This document shows, one piece after another, positions 7,878-18,258 of a DNA stretch of 64,000 bases. The position numbers and the translations under genes are program-made. This DNA is from Holospora obtusa F1 (GTDB taxonomy: Bacteria > Pseudomonadota > Alphaproteobacteria > Holosporales > Holosporaceae), in NCBI RefSeq assembly GCF_000469665.2, contig NZ_AWTR02000085.1, forward strand, positions 1 to 64,000. Reading direction: 5' to 3'. The notes beneath the pieces are model-generated. The model was not told the DNA's origin. It saw nothing but the letters and a program-made list of their open reading frames with translations, and did not search any database. Numbering within the stretch: the stretch's first letter is position 1; each line of letters starts with the position of its first letter.

Positions 7878-10800
7878 ATGGTAGACCATGGGGCGTTTGG
7901 TTTAGCTCCGAAGCGGCTTCGGTACGGTTTTTCTCGTTTTCCAGAGTTTATGGAAATTCCTAGTTTGATAGAGCTACAAAAGCAGTCTTATGATGATTTT
8001 TTGCAAAAAGATGTTCCTTGGAATCAGAGAAAGCGAGAAGGTCTTCAAAGTGCCTTGATGAGCTTTTTTCCTATACAGGATTTTTCAGAGCGTGCTCAAC
8101 TTGATTTAGATTATTACGTTGTGGAGCCTTGTAAATTTGATATCGATGAAGTTCGTCAAAAAGGATTGACTTACGCGTCTTCTTTGAAAGTGCATCTTCG
8201 TTTGACTTTGTTTGAGACGATAGAAGGAAGGCAGGAAGTAAAGGAAGTAAAAGAGCAAGATACGTATTTAGGAGATGTACCTATTATGACTCCAGAAGGT
8301 ACGTTTATTATTAATGGTGTGGAGCGCGTTGTCGTTTCTCAAATACAAAGATCTCCAGGCGTGTTTTTTGATAAGGATTCTAGTACGCATGGTGTTAAGA
8401 ATTATGTAGCACGCGTTATTCCTTTTCAAGGGGCTTGGATTGATTTTGAGTTTAGCCCAAAAGATTTGTTGTATGTTCGCATTGATCGTAAGCGTAAATT
8501 TTTAGCGACTACGTTAATGATGGCTTTAGCATCAGATAACAAAGCAGATGAAGATGATCAAGATCCGTGGTTAATTCCAGGAATGTCTCGAAGTGAAATT
8601 TTACATCGTTTTTATGAAGTAGAACGCTGGGTGTTTAATAATGGAGAATGGGTATGCGATTTCAACCCAAAAGGTTGGCATAACGTTATTTTAACTCAAG
8701 ATCTTGTTGATGCGGATTCAGGTGAGGTCGTTGTTCGTATGGGGGAGAGGTTAACTCAAAGAGTTCTATCTTCTTTACAAAAACGACAGGTCAAAAGTAT
8801 AAGAGCAGAAATAACTCAAATTATTGGACGATGTCTTGCTACAGATCTATTTTCTTCAGACACAGGAGAGCGGTTGGGACAAGCCGGGGAAGAAATAACC
8901 AAGGAACTTTTGGAAAAAATTTTGCATAATTTTTGTGCGGAACTTCAGGTTCTTTCGTTAGATCATATCAGTAATAGCGCTCCCCTATGTAATACATTGT
9001 TAGCAGATAAAAATGTATCTCGCAAGGATGCGTTGGAAGAAATTTACAGTATTTTACGTCCGGGAGAAAATGCTACATTGGAAATTATGTATACATTTTT
9101 TCAAAATTTATTTTTTAATCCGGAAAGATACAGTTTAGCTGAAGTTGGGCGATTAAAAATGAATGCTCGTTTGTCGCGTCTAACATCTTCTCTTAATCAG
9201 ACTTGTTTGTGTAAAGAAGATTTTATTGAAATCATTCGATATCTTTTAGAGTTGAAAGATGGAAAAGGTTTCATTGATGATATTGATAGTTTAGGGAATC
9301 GTCGAGTTCGTTCTGTAGGGGAGCTACTGGAAGCTCAATATCGTTCTGGATTATTGCGTATGCAACGTGGAATTCGTGAAAGAATGAATGCTATTGATTT
9401 AGATCAAGCGATGCCTAACGATTTTGTTAATGCACGCGCAATTTCATCGGTGATTAAAGAATTTTTTGGAACATCTCAGTTGTCTCAATTTATGGATCAA
9501 ACCAATCCTCTTTCTTCTGTAAATCATAAAAGAAGGTTATCTGCTTTGGGGCCAGGAGGATTAACTAAAGAGCGAGCAGGTATTGATGTTCGTGATGTTA
9601 ACCCAAGTCAACATGGGCGTATTTGTCCTGTTGAAACTCCAGAAGGGGGTAACATTGGGTTGATTAATTCTATGGCCGTTTATGCTCGCGTAAACAAATA
9701 CGGCTTTTTAGAGACTCCGTATAGACGTGTAATAGACGGCCGCGTTACTCAAGACGTTGTTTATGTTTCTGTGATGGAAGAAGAAGATGCCTACGTAGCT
9801 CAGCCTGATGCAGATTTGGATGAACATGGTTATTTAAAAGGACCTTTGGTTAGAACTAGAAAAGCAGGAGAGTATGTTTTAGTTCCTGTAAAAGATGTGA
9901 ATTTTATTGATGTTTCACCTAAACAAATTGTTTCCGTAGCTGCAGCTTTGATTCCATTTTTAGAAAATAATGATGCAAATCGTGCGTTGATGGGGTCTAA
10001 CATGCAACGCCAAGCTGTTCCGTTAATGAAAAGTCAGGCTCCATTGATAGGGACAGGATTAGAGGCTTTGGTAGCAAGAGATTCTGGCGCAATTATTCAC
10101 GCAAAACGTAGCGGAATCGTTGATAGTGTTGATGCTAGACGCATTGTTATTATTCCAGACACGCAAGAAGAAGATTCATTAATTGATATTTATAAATTAA
10201 CTAAGTTCAGACGTTCAAATTCCGGGACTTGCATCCATCAAAAACCTGTAGTGATGGTAGGGCAAAAAGTTATGGAAGGAAGTATCATCGCAGATGGATG
10301 CGCTATGGATCAAGGTGAGCTTGCGTTGGGGAGTAACGTGCTTGTTGCTTTTATGCCATGGTACGGATATGGATTCGAAGATTCTATTATTATTTCGAAT
10401 CGTTTAATTAAGGAAGACGCTTTTACTACTCTGCACATTGAAGAGTTAGAAGTGATCGTGAGGGATACAAAGTTAGGCGCAGAAGAAATTACTATAGATG
10501 TTCCCGGTGTTCCCGAGGAAATGTTGGCTCGTTTAGATCAATCTGGGATTATTCATATTGGAAGAGAAGTAGAGCCAGGAGATATTTTAGTTGGAAAAGT
10601 TAGCCCACGTGCAGAAACGACGTTGAGCTCTGAAGAAAAATTATTGAGAGCAATTTTTGCAGATAAAGCTTCAGATGTTAAGGATAGTTCCTTGCGTGTG
10701 CCTTCTGGGATGAGAGGAGTTGTGTGTGATGTTCAGATTTTTTGTCGCGCTGGAGTAGAAAAAGATGAACGCGCTTTAATTATTGAGCAGCAAAAAATAT

Positions 10801-12020
10801 CGCGATTAATCCAGGAAAAAGACGTTGAAAAAGAGCTTCTTGAGCGAATTATGAAAAAAAATACTCAAGATCTTATTTTTAAGTATCAAAATCGTTTAGG
10901 TATTGAAAAGTGCTTATGGACTCCAGAAATAGAAGCTGGGAGATGGAGAAAATTTTCTTTAGATCCAAGAAGTCCAGAGGGAGAGCAATTAGAGTTGTTG
11001 CGAAAAAAATATACAGAAAATGTTAAGGAACTTGAAGAGCAGTGCGAACAAAAAGTTGGGCGCGTTAGTCGTGGAGACGAGTTACCTGCCGGTGTTTTGA
11101 AAATTGTTAAAGTATTTTTAGCAGTGAAACGGAAACTTCAACCAGGTGATAAAATGGCTGGTCGACACGGAAATAAAGGTGTAGTTTCCGTTATAGTACC
11201 CCAAGAAGATATGCCGTACCTAGAAGATGGGACTCCTGTCGACGTTGTTTTGAATTCTTTAGGTCTTCCTTCTCGTATGAATGTAGGGCAAACGTTAGAA
11301 ACACATTTGGGATGGGCTTCTTTGAATTTTGGTAAAAAGGTGAACGAATTTTTAAAACAAGCGGTGTTTATGACACCTTCAGAAGGTGAGCTTCATTTAA
11401 AAAATGGGCTTTGTGAAGTGTATAAAAAACAGGATTTAGTACAAAAAATTCAGGAAATGCCTTTAGAGTCTTTGATGAAGTTGGCTGACGGAACACGAAA
11501 AGGAATGCCAATGGCTACCCCTGTATTTGAAGGAGCTAAAGTTTCGGATATTGAAGAATTATTTCAGTCTTTGGGACTTCATTCTTCGGGGCAAGAACGT
11601 CTTTATGACGGAAAAACGGGGGAACCTTTTGATCGTCCTGTAACAGTGGGCATTATGTATATGTTAAAGCTCGATCACTTAGTCGATGATAAAATTCACG
11701 CACGTTCTGTTGGCCCTTATGGGTTGGTCACGCAACAACCTTTGGGGGGGAAATCTCAATTTGGAGGTCAAAGATTTGGAGAAATGGAAGTGTGGGCTTT
11801 ACAAGCTTATGGAGCAGCTAAAATTCTTGCAGAGATGATTACTGTTAAGTCTGATGATTTAGAGGGAAGAATGGCAATGTTTAAATCTATTATTAAAAAC
11901 ATGGAATCTTCTGTGTCTACGCTTCCAGAGTCTTTTAATGTTTTAGTCAAAGAGCTTCGTACGTTGTGTTTAAACGTGGAGTATGTGCAAAAAGATGTAA
12001 TAGGATGTTCTGCGGCATAA
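7878..12020 (+). CDS. rpoB: RNA polymerase beta subunit
   Basis: Catalytic-core beta subunit of RNA polymerase, 1380 residues, full length. The rifampicin pocket is wild-type-like (GTSQLSQFMDQTNPLS and HKRRLSALGPGGLT); the Asp, His and Ser positions most often mutated to resistance are all retained. Later conserved blocks include RICPVETPEGGNIGLI, PWYGYGFEDSI, GDKMAGRHGNKG and the C-terminal GKSQFGGQRFGEMEVWAL clamp region. The ATG follows a strong AGGAGAGAGG. rpoC begins 15 bases after the stop. Confidence 0.98.
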   Translation: MVDHGAFGLAPKRLRYGFSRFPEFMEIPSLIELQKQSYDDFLQKDVPWNQRKREGLQSALMSFFPIQDFSERAQLDLDYYVVEPCKFDIDEVRQKGLTYASSLKVHLRLTLFETIEGRQEVKEVKEQDTYLGDVPIMTPEGTFIINGVERVVVSQIQRSPGVFFDKDSSTHGVKNYVARVIPFQGAWIDFEFSPKDLLYVRIDRKRKFLATTLMMALASDNKADEDDQDPWLIPGMSRSEILHRFYEVERWVFNNGEWVCDFNPKGWHNVILTQDLVDADSGEVVVRMGERLTQRVLSSLQKRQVKSIRAEITQIIGRCLATDLFSSDTGERLGQAGEEITKELLEKILHNFCAELQVLSLDHISNSAPLCNTLLADKNVSRKDALEEIYSILRPGENATLEIMYTFFQNLFFNPERYSLAEVGRLKMNARLSRLTSSLNQTCLCKEDFIEIIRYLLELKDGKGFIDDIDSLGNRRVRSVGELLEAQYRSGLLRMQRGIRERMNAIDLDQAMPNDFVNARAISSVIKEFFGTSQLSQFMDQTNPLSSVNHKRRLSALGPGGLTKERAGIDVRDVNPSQHGRICPVETPEGGNIGLINSMAVYARVNKYGFLETPYRRVIDGRVTQDVVYVSVMEEEDAYVAQPDADLDEHGYLKGPLVRTRKAGEYVLVPVKDVNFIDVSPKQIVSVAAALIPFLENNDANRALMGSNMQRQAVPLMKSQAPLIGTGLEALVARDSGAIIHAKRSGIVDSVDARRIVIIPDTQEEDSLIDIYKLTKFRRSNSGTCIHQKPVVMVGQKVMEGSIIADGCAMDQGELALGSNVLVAFMPWYGYGFEDSIIISNRLIKEDAFTTLHIEELEVIVRDTKLGAEEITIDVPGVPEEMLARLDQSGIIHIGREVEPGDILVGKVSPRAETTLSSEEKLLRAIFADKASDVKDSSLRVPSGMRGVVCDVQIFCRAGVEKDERALIIEQQKISRLIQEKDVEKELLERIMKKNTQDLIFKYQNRLGIEKCLWTPEIEAGRWRKFSLDPRSPEGEQLELLRKKYTENVKELEEQCEQKVGRVSRGDELPAGVLKIVKVFLAVKRKLQPGDKMAGRHGNKGVVSVIVPQEDMPYLEDGTPVDVVLNSLGLPSRMNVGQTLETHLGWASLNFGKKVNEFLKQAVFMTPSEGELHLKNGLCEVYKKQDLVQKIQEMPLESLMKLADGTRKGMPMATPVFEGAKVSDIEELFQSLGLHSSGQERLYDGKTGEPFDRPVTVGIMYMLKLDHLVDDKIHARSVGPYGLVTQQPLGGKSQFGGQRFGEMEVWALQAYGAAKILAEMITVKSDDLEGRMAMFKSIIKNMESSVSTLPESFNVLVKELRTLCLNVEYVQKDVIGCSAA

Positions 12021-12035
12021 AGGGGAAAGTTATTG

Positions 12036-15000
12036 ATGAATATAGAAAAACAACCTGAGTTTTGGGCAATGGAACAAGAGTGTTCTTTAGAGGATTCTTG
12101 TGAAGCAGAAAAAACAGATACAAAAAAAGATGAAGAAACTCCAGTAATGGCAATACCGTTAACTGCGCAAACGTATCAAGATATGTTTACGGCCGCATCG
12201 TATCGTCCAGGGACTGCTTCAGATTTTGACGGAATAAGAATTTCTATCGCCAGTCCTGATCAAATTCGTTCTTGGTCATACGGAGAAGTAAAAAAACCAG
12301 AGACAATTAATTATAGAACGTTTAAACCAGAAAAAGATGGTTTGTTTTGCGCTAAAATTTTTGGGCCCATCAAAGATTATGAGTGTTTATGTGGTAAGTA
12401 TAAGCGTATGAAGTACCGAGGTGCGGTGTGTGAGCGTTGCGGTGTTGAAGTAACTCAAACAAAAGTACGTAGAGAGCGTATGGGGCATATTGAGTTGGCT
12501 TCTCCTGTGGCACATATCTGGTTTTCTCGATCTTTGCCAAGCAGAATTGCGACGCTTTTAGATATGACTATTAAAACATTGGAACGCATTTTATATTTTG
12601 AAGGACAGGTGGTTTTAGATCCAGGTTTGACGCCTCTTGCTTATGGTCGCGTGTTAACGGACGCTGAATACAATAAATTTTGTCAAGAATATGGAATTGG
12701 AAATTTTGTTGTGGGATCTGGGTCTCAAGCGTTAAAGGAAATGTTAGAAAATTTAAATTTTCAGGAAATGCGCGCTAATTTGCGAGCGCAACTTGAAGGC
12801 TCTGTGTCAGAATTTAAACGGAAACGTATTATCAAGCAACTAAAACTTGTTGAGGCTTTCGTGAGTTCTAATACTCGTCCTGAGTGGATGATTTTGGAAG
12901 TTATTCCTGTAATTCCACCAGATTTAAGACCTCTGGTTCCCCTGGATGGAGGGCGCTTTGCTACTTCGGACTTAAATGATCTTTATCGTCGTTTGTTGAA
13001 TAGAAATAATCGACTTAAAAAATTAATGGAGATGCAAACACCCGAGGTTATCATTCGCAATGAAAAGCGCATGCTTCAAGAAGTTGTTGATGCATTTTTT
13101 GATAACGGACGTAGAGGACGTCCAATTACAGGTACGAATAAGCGTCCCCTAAAGTCTTTGTCAGATATGTTACGAGGAAAACATGGTCGTTTTCGATCAA
13201 ATCTTTTAGGAAAACGCGTAGATTATTCAGGTCGTTCTGTTATCGTTGTGGGGCCAGAGCTTCGATTAGATCAGTGTGGACTACCAAAAAAAATGGCTTT
13301 GGAATTATTTAAACCCTATGTATATGCAAAGTTGGAGCGCTACGGCTTAGCAAGCAGTGTAAAAGTTGCAAAACGCATGGTGGAAAGAGAAAGACCTGAA
13401 ATTTGGGATATTTTAGAAGAAGTTATAAAAGAACGTACCGTACTTTTAAATCGAGCACCGACATTACACCGTTTGGGTATTCAAGCCTTTGAACCTATTT
13501 TGATTGAAGGAAAAGCTATTCAACTTCATCCGTTAGTATGTGCAGCGTATAACGCGGACTTTGACGGAGATCAGATGGCGGTTCACGTCCCTCTTTCTTT
13601 AGAGGCTCAAATTGAAGCCAGAGTTTTGATGATGTCTACAAATAATATTTTAAGCCCTGCTAGCGGAGAACCTGTTATTGTACCCAGCAAAGATATGGTG
13701 TTGGGATTATATTATTTAACATTAGAGCGTCGTCAAGAAAAAGGGGAGGGGATGATCTTTTCTTCCTTTTCGGAAATTATGATGGCGTTAGAGAAAAAAG
13801 AAGTCTCTTTACATGCTATTATTCAGGCAAGAGTAGAAATGTTGGATGCTCAAGGGACAGAGATCTGTTCTCGCGAAACGACTACTCCAGGAAGATTAAT
13901 ATTTTGGGATGTTGTTCCTAAGCATCCCAAAATTTCTTTTGCTTCTTTGAATCGCAATTTGAGTTCTAAAGAGATTAACGAAGTTATGGGGCAGGTTCAT
14001 CGATTTTGTGGAGCAACAGCTACGACAGTTTTTGCAGATGCTTTGGTGCAGCTTGGTTTTAAATATGCAACAATTGGAGGAATTTCTTTTGGAAAAGATG
14101 ATTTACTCGTTCCTCCAGAAAAAGATTCTTTGGTAAAAGAAACTGAAACATTGATTCAAGAATATCATCAACAATATTTAGATGGATTGATCACGTTCGG
14201 GGAAAGGTATAACCGAATCACAGATGCCTGGACAAAATGTTCTGAGGCAGTTGCCTATCACATGATGGAACGTATCGCTCAAGAAGTTCCGGGAAAACCG
14301 TTGAATTCTTTGTATATTATGGCAGTTTCTGGAGCTCGAGGAGCAAAAGGTCAGCTTAGACAATTAATGGGAATGAGAGGGTTGATTGCGCGCCATGATG
14401 GTACAGTTATTGAACATCCAATCATCTCTAATTTTAAGGAAGGATTGCGTTCCGATGAGTACTTTAACTCTATTTACGGTGCTCGAAAAGGATTATCAGA
14501 CACGGCATTAAAAACGGCGAACGCAGGATATTTGACACGTCGCTTAGTGGATGTTGCTCAAGATTGTGTCATTCATGAGTCGGATTGTCGGACGGATGAA
14601 TTTCTTGAAATGAGCGCTTTAGACGATATTTCTGGTGTAGGCCCTTCTCTTCGGGAACGTGTTTTCGGTCGAACTTTGGCTCGTGATATTGTGTGCTCTG
14701 ACGGAACGGTTATTTCGAAGGGAACTCTTTTAGATCATGACGATATTCTTTTAATCGAAAAAGATTATATTCGATCAGTTGCCGTTCGTTCAGTGTTAAA
14801 GTGTGAGGCAAAATACGGAGTATGCTCTTTGTGCTATGGACGAAATTTAGCTCGAGGTGGAATGGTAATGATGGGTGAAGCTGTAGGAGTTATTGCAGCG
14901 CAGTCTATTGGTGAACCTGGAACGCAGCTTACCATGAGAACTTTCCACTCAGGAGGTACTGCTCAGCGTGCATCTGAGTCTTCGTCTTTGGATGCTCGTT

Positions 15001-16298
15001 ATGCAGGAAAAATAGCGTTTCGTCATGAAAATACAGTAATCAATCGTTATGGTCAAGTTATTGTAGTTGGAAGGTCTATGGAGCTTCAAATACTAGACTT
15101 GACACGACACGGACAAGAATTGATGAGCTTTCGATTGCCGTACGGTTCTGTTCTTTTAGTGCAAGAGGGAATGGAAGTAGAGCAAGGAAAGAGGTTGGCA
15201 GAATGGGATCCTTACACATTACCTATTATTGTAGAGCAAGAAGGAACAATTCATTATACAGATTTAGTAGAAGGCGTGTCTTTAAGAGAAGTTTTGGACG
15301 ATTTGACTGGAATTACTCAGCGTATAGTGGTGTCATCTCGTGTGACGTCTAGAGGAAAAGATCTGCGTCCTACGCTTGTATTAAGGCCTTATGATACGAA
15401 TCGTTCGGAAGTTCGATACTCCTTATCTGTGGATACTGTAGTGTTGTCCACCGATCATCAAGAAGTTAAGCGGGGAGATATTATTGCAAGGCTTGCAAAA
15501 GAAGCGTTTAAATCTCGAGACATCGTTGGAGGATTGCCTAGAATCGTAGAATTGTTTGAAGCCAGACGTCCAAAAGAGCCCGCTGTGATGAGTCGCTATT
15601 CTGGAGTCGTTGCTTATGGTAAAGATCAAAAAAATAGACGAAAATTTTCTGTTATTCCCGATGATGGTCGCGAGCGTCCTGCCGAATACACTATTCCTCA
15701 AGGGCGTCACATTTTAGTATACGAAGGGGACCGCGTGAATAAAGGAGACATATTAGTTGCCGGAAATATGGTTCCTCATGATATTTTGTCAATTTTGGGC
15801 GTGGACGCTCTTGCAGATTTTTTGATTCAAGAAATTCAAATGCTGTACCGATTACAGGGTGTAAGAATTAATGAAAAGCATATAGAAGTTATTTTGCGAC
15901 AAATGTTGCAGCGAGTAGAAATTCAAGAACCAGGAGGGACTCTTTTTTTGGTTGGAGATCATATTACTCTTGAGGAGTTAGAAAAAGGCAATCAGATTGC
16001 AATTCAAGAAGGAAAATTACCAGCAAAAGCTTCGCGTATTTTGCAAGGAATTACAAAAGTTTCTTTGCAAACAGATTCTTTCATTTCTGCAGCTTCGTTC
16101 CAAGAAACTACGCGCGTATTAACGGATGCAGCAGTTCACGGGAAGGTAGATAATTTGAAAGGAATGAAAGAAAACGTTATTGCTGGGCGTTTAATTCCTG
16201 CAGGAACTGGGTTGTTTGAGCGTATTTTACGTCAAGAAGCTCGGGTTCGGGATGCAAATCGTACTCGCTTCAATCCAAGTGGTGAGAAAATTTTGTGA
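12036..16298 (+). CDS. rpoC: RNA polymerase beta' subunit with N-terminal extension
   Basis: Beta' subunit, 1420 residues. Seen are the N-terminal zinc ribbon ([20 protein letters not shown]), the active-site [12 protein letters not shown] loop with the three Mg-binding aspartates, the bridge/trigger region and the second zinc site ([13 protein letters not shown]). I start at the ATG at 12036, which has AGGGGAA eight bases upstream, rather than the TTG at 12033. The protein then carries roughly 48 residues, acidic and Lys/Glu-rich, before the [13 protein letters not shown] block where E. coli beta' is much closer to its start. An ATG at 12147 would give a shorter form. rpoC overlaps glmM. Confidence 0.97.
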   Translation: MNIEKQPEFWAMEQECSLEDSCEAEKTDTKKDEETPVMAIPLTAQTYQDMFTAASYRPGTASDFDGIRISIASPDQIRSWSYGEVKKPETINYRTFKPEKDGLFCAKIFGPIKDYECLCGKYKRMKYRGAVCERCGVEVTQTKVRRERMGHIELASPVAHIWFSRSLPSRIATLLDMTIKTLERILYFEGQVVLDPGLTPLAYGRVLTDAEYNKFCQEYGIGNFVVGSGSQALKEMLENLNFQEMRANLRAQLEGSVSEFKRKRIIKQLKLVEAFVSSNTRPEWMILEVIPVIPPDLRPLVPLDGGRFATSDLNDLYRRLLNRNNRLKKLMEMQTPEVIIRNEKRMLQEVVDAFFDNGRRGRPITGTNKRPLKSLSDMLRGKHGRFRSNLLGKRVDYSGRSVIVVGPELRLDQCGLPKKMALELFKPYVYAKLERYGLASSVKVAKRMVERERPEIWDILEEVIKERTVLLNRAPTLHRLGIQAFEPILIEGKAIQLHPLVCAAYNADFDGDQMAVHVPLSLEAQIEARVLMMSTNNILSPASGEPVIVPSKDMVLGLYYLTLERRQEKGEGMIFSSFSEIMMALEKKEVSLHAIIQARVEMLDAQGTEICSRETTTPGRLIFWDVVPKHPKISFASLNRNLSSKEINEVMGQVHRFCGATATTVFADALVQLGFKYATIGGISFGKDDLLVPPEKDSLVKETETLIQEYHQQYLDGLITFGERYNRITDAWTKCSEAVAYHMMERIAQEVPGKPLNSLYIMAVSGARGAKGQLRQLMGMRGLIARHDGTVIEHPIISNFKEGLRSDEYFNSIYGARKGLSDTALKTANAGYLTRRLVDVAQDCVIHESDCRTDEFLEMSALDDISGVGPSLRERVFGRTLARDIVCSDGTVISKGTLLDHDDILLIEKDYIRSVAVRSVLKCEAKYGVCSLCYGRNLARGGMVMMGEAVGVIAAQSIGEPGTQLTMRTFHSGGTAQRASESSSLDARYAGKIAFRHENTVINRYGQVIVVGRSMELQILDLTRHGQELMSFRLPYGSVLLVQEGMEVEQGKRLAEWDPYTLPIIVEQEGTIHYTDLVEGVSLREVLDDLTGITQRIVVSSRVTSRGKDLRPTLVLRPYDTNRSEVRYSLSVDTVVLSTDHQEVKRGDIIARLAKEAFKSRDIVGGLPRIVELFEARRPKEPAVMSRYSGVVAYGKDQKNRRKFSVIPDDGRERPAEYTIPQGRHILVYEGDRVNKGDILVAGNMVPHDILSILGVDALADFLIQEIQMLYRLQGVRINEKHIEVILRQMLQRVEIQEPGGTLFLVGDHITLEELEKGNQIAIQEGKLPAKASRILQGITKVSLQTDSFISAASFQETTRVLTDAAVHGKVDNLKGMKENVIAGRLIPAGTGLFERILRQEARVRDANRTRFNPSGEKIL

Positions 16299-17644
16299 AA
16301 AATTTACGTTGGTTTGGTACAGACGGAATTCGCGGAATAGCTTTTGAAGGTTTGTTTGTGCCTTCTGTTTTGACTCGAGTTGGAAAAGGAATTGGGGAAT
16401 ATCTTCATAATAAATTTTCTAATCAAGTTTTGAAAAATTCTTTGTGGGTCTTAATTGGGGTTGATACGCGCGATTCCGGTCCCACTTTTGCTGCGTCTTT
16501 AATTTCAGGACTACAAGAATACGTAGGCGTTGGATACCTTGGGGTGTGTTCAAGTGGTGCTTTAGCTTGGTTAACACGCTATTATGGTGCGCATTTTGGC
16601 ATTATGGTTTCTGCGTCTCATAATTCGGCTATTTACAATGGTATTAAGTGTTTTGATTCTGATGGGTCCAAATTTTCCGTTGAAGATGAGCTGGAAATAG
16701 AAGATTACGTCGCTTATCATCTTCAAAAAGCGTTGCACATTAAAGATTCGTCTTTTCTACAAGTTACACATAGTCAAAATGCGTATCAAGAAGCATTAAC
16801 TTTTGGAAGAAATTTAAAGGGGTTACGAGTCATTTTAGATGGGGCGCATGGATCTTTATGGAAATTTGCGTCGGATTGTTTTACCATCTGTGGAGCGGAG
16901 GTAGTTTCTGTGTTAGGGGCTGATCCGAATGGAAGAAATATTAACGAAAATTCGGGAGTATTGTATCCGAGCTGTTTACAAAATGCTGTGATAAATCACT
17001 GTGCAGATCTGGGCTTTTGTTTTGATGGGGACGGTGACCGTGTTGGAGTTGTGGATAATTTAGGAAAGTATTGGGATGGAGATCAAATTTTGGCAGCTCT
17101 ATCTAAGGATTCCGTTTCTGTTGTTGGGACTGTCATGAGTAATTATGGTTTAGAACGTTACTTCCTAGAGAAGGGGAAATCTTTTTTTCGGGTGGACGTA
17201 GGAGATCGATGGATTTCTCAGGCTTTAAAAACGAATAAACTCCGTTGGGGGGGGGAGTCTTCTGGTCATCTGATTGATTATAATTTTTTACCTGTTGGAG
17301 ATGGATTGTGGATTGCTTTGGAAATGAGCTCCCGTTTTATTCAAGAAGGAAAAGTTCCAATTTTTCCAGTTTTTTCTCCTTATCCTGTGTTGCAGAAAAA
17401 TATTCCAATTTCCGGTAATTTTTCTTTAAATATTCCTGAAATTCAATCGCGCTTATGTGGGGTGTACGCGTCTCTTTCCCCTGATGTACGTTTAGTTTTA
17501 CGCCCATCAGGAACAGAGCCTGTTATTCGTATTTTACTGGAAGGTCTGTGTGTTAAGACACTAAAATTTGAAATGGAGCGCGTTGTAGCGTGGATCTCTG
17601 AATATATGAATATTGAAAATGCTTTTGAAAGTAACGCCGCTTAA
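16295..17644 (+). CDS. glmM: Phosphoglucosamine mutase
   Basis: Converts glucosamine-6-phosphate to glucosamine-1-phosphate on the way to UDP-GlcNAc for peptidoglycan and LPS. The start motif [10 protein letters not shown], the phosphoserine loop [13 protein letters not shown], the metal site DGDGDR and the phosphate-binding [11 protein letters not shown] are all present. At 449 residues it is normal. The GTG start overlaps the rpoC stop (GTGA), so it is probably translationally coupled. glmS, the preceding pathway enzyme, is at 57.3 kb. In many bacteria rpsL-rpsG-fusA follow rpoC; here glmM and acpS do. Confidence 0.92.
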   Translation: MKNLRWFGTDGIRGIAFEGLFVPSVLTRVGKGIGEYLHNKFSNQVLKNSLWVLIGVDTRDSGPTFAASLISGLQEYVGVGYLGVCSSGALAWLTRYYGAHFGIMVSASHNSAIYNGIKCFDSDGSKFSVEDELEIEDYVAYHLQKALHIKDSSFLQVTHSQNAYQEALTFGRNLKGLRVILDGAHGSLWKFASDCFTICGAEVVSVLGADPNGRNINENSGVLYPSCLQNAVINHCADLGFCFDGDGDRVGVVDNLGKYWDGDQILAALSKDSVSVVGTVMSNYGLERYFLEKGKSFFRVDVGDRWISQALKTNKLRWGGESSGHLIDYNFLPVGDGLWIALEMSSRFIQEGKVPIFPVFSPYPVLQKNIPISGNFSLNIPEIQSRLCGVYASLSPDVRLVLRPSGTEPVIRILLEGLCVKTLKFEMERVVAWISEYMNIENAFESNAA

Positions 17645-17662
17645 ACACCGTTTAGTGTAAGT

Positions 17663-18082
17663 ATGGAACACAATTTTTTAAAGTCTTTTCAGACAGTCGT
17701 GGGGTTAGGAGTAGATCTTTTAGAAGTTTCTCGTCTTAAAAAGAAAATTCAGCGTCATGGAGAAAATTTTTTAAATCGCGTATTTACTGAAAAAGAGCAA
17801 AGTTATTGCAGAGAAAAGTTAAATTGTTATGGCCATTATGCGTCCCGTTTTTGTGCAAAAGAGGCTTTTGTTAAAGCCTTGGGGTGGGGTATTTCTAATC
17901 GCTGTTCTTGGCTTGATATTGAGGTTTTTCATGACGAAAAAGGCAGGCCAAACTTAAATATATCCGAAAAAGTGTACACCTACCTTCCTTGGTCACGTAT
18001 AACAACACATTTAAGTATTTCTGATGAAAAGCATTATGCTTGTGCAACAGTTATTTTACTAGTTCCTTTAGAATATTTATAA
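17663..18082 (+). CDS. acpS: Holo-[acyl-carrier-protein] synthase
   Basis: Transfers phosphopantetheine from CoA to acyl carrier protein. The metal-binding Asp is in GLGVDLLEVSR and the Glu in RFCAKEAFVKALGWGI, the two family signatures. At 139 residues it is slightly longer than E. coli AcpS. It lies 18 bases after glmM and probably ends this long operon; a weak hairpin with a T-run follows. Confidence 0.9.
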   Translation: MEHNFLKSFQTVVGLGVDLLEVSRLKKKIQRHGENFLNRVFTEKEQSYCREKLNCYGHYASRFCAKEAFVKALGWGISNRCSWLDIEVFHDEKGRPNLNISEKVYTYLPWSRITTHLSISDEKHYACATVILLVPLEYL

Positions 18083-18133
18083 AAACTTAACTGAAGAGAT
18101 CTAATTTTTAAAAAAACTATTAAAGATGTGTTG

Positions 18134-18151
18134 AAAATGCCGCATTTTTTT
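18134..18151 (+). terminator. Possible intrinsic terminator after acpS
   Basis: AAAATG (18134-18139) pairs with CATTTT (18143-18148) around CCG, and the T-run continues for three more bases. The stem is short and AT-rich, so termination would be weak. Confidence 0.3.
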
Positions 18152-18258
18152 GGGATAGCGTCACAGTTGATTTAGTTATCTTTTTTTTAAAGATTTCTAT
18201 GTACAAAACGTTATTTTTAATTTATCATTCCCTACCTTTATGAATGACATTTTAACAA

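Noticed and set aside
11947-12153. Minus-strand ORF of 68 codons at the rpoB-rpoC junction
   Set aside because: It lies antisense to the ends of two essential genes and shows no signal or family pattern.
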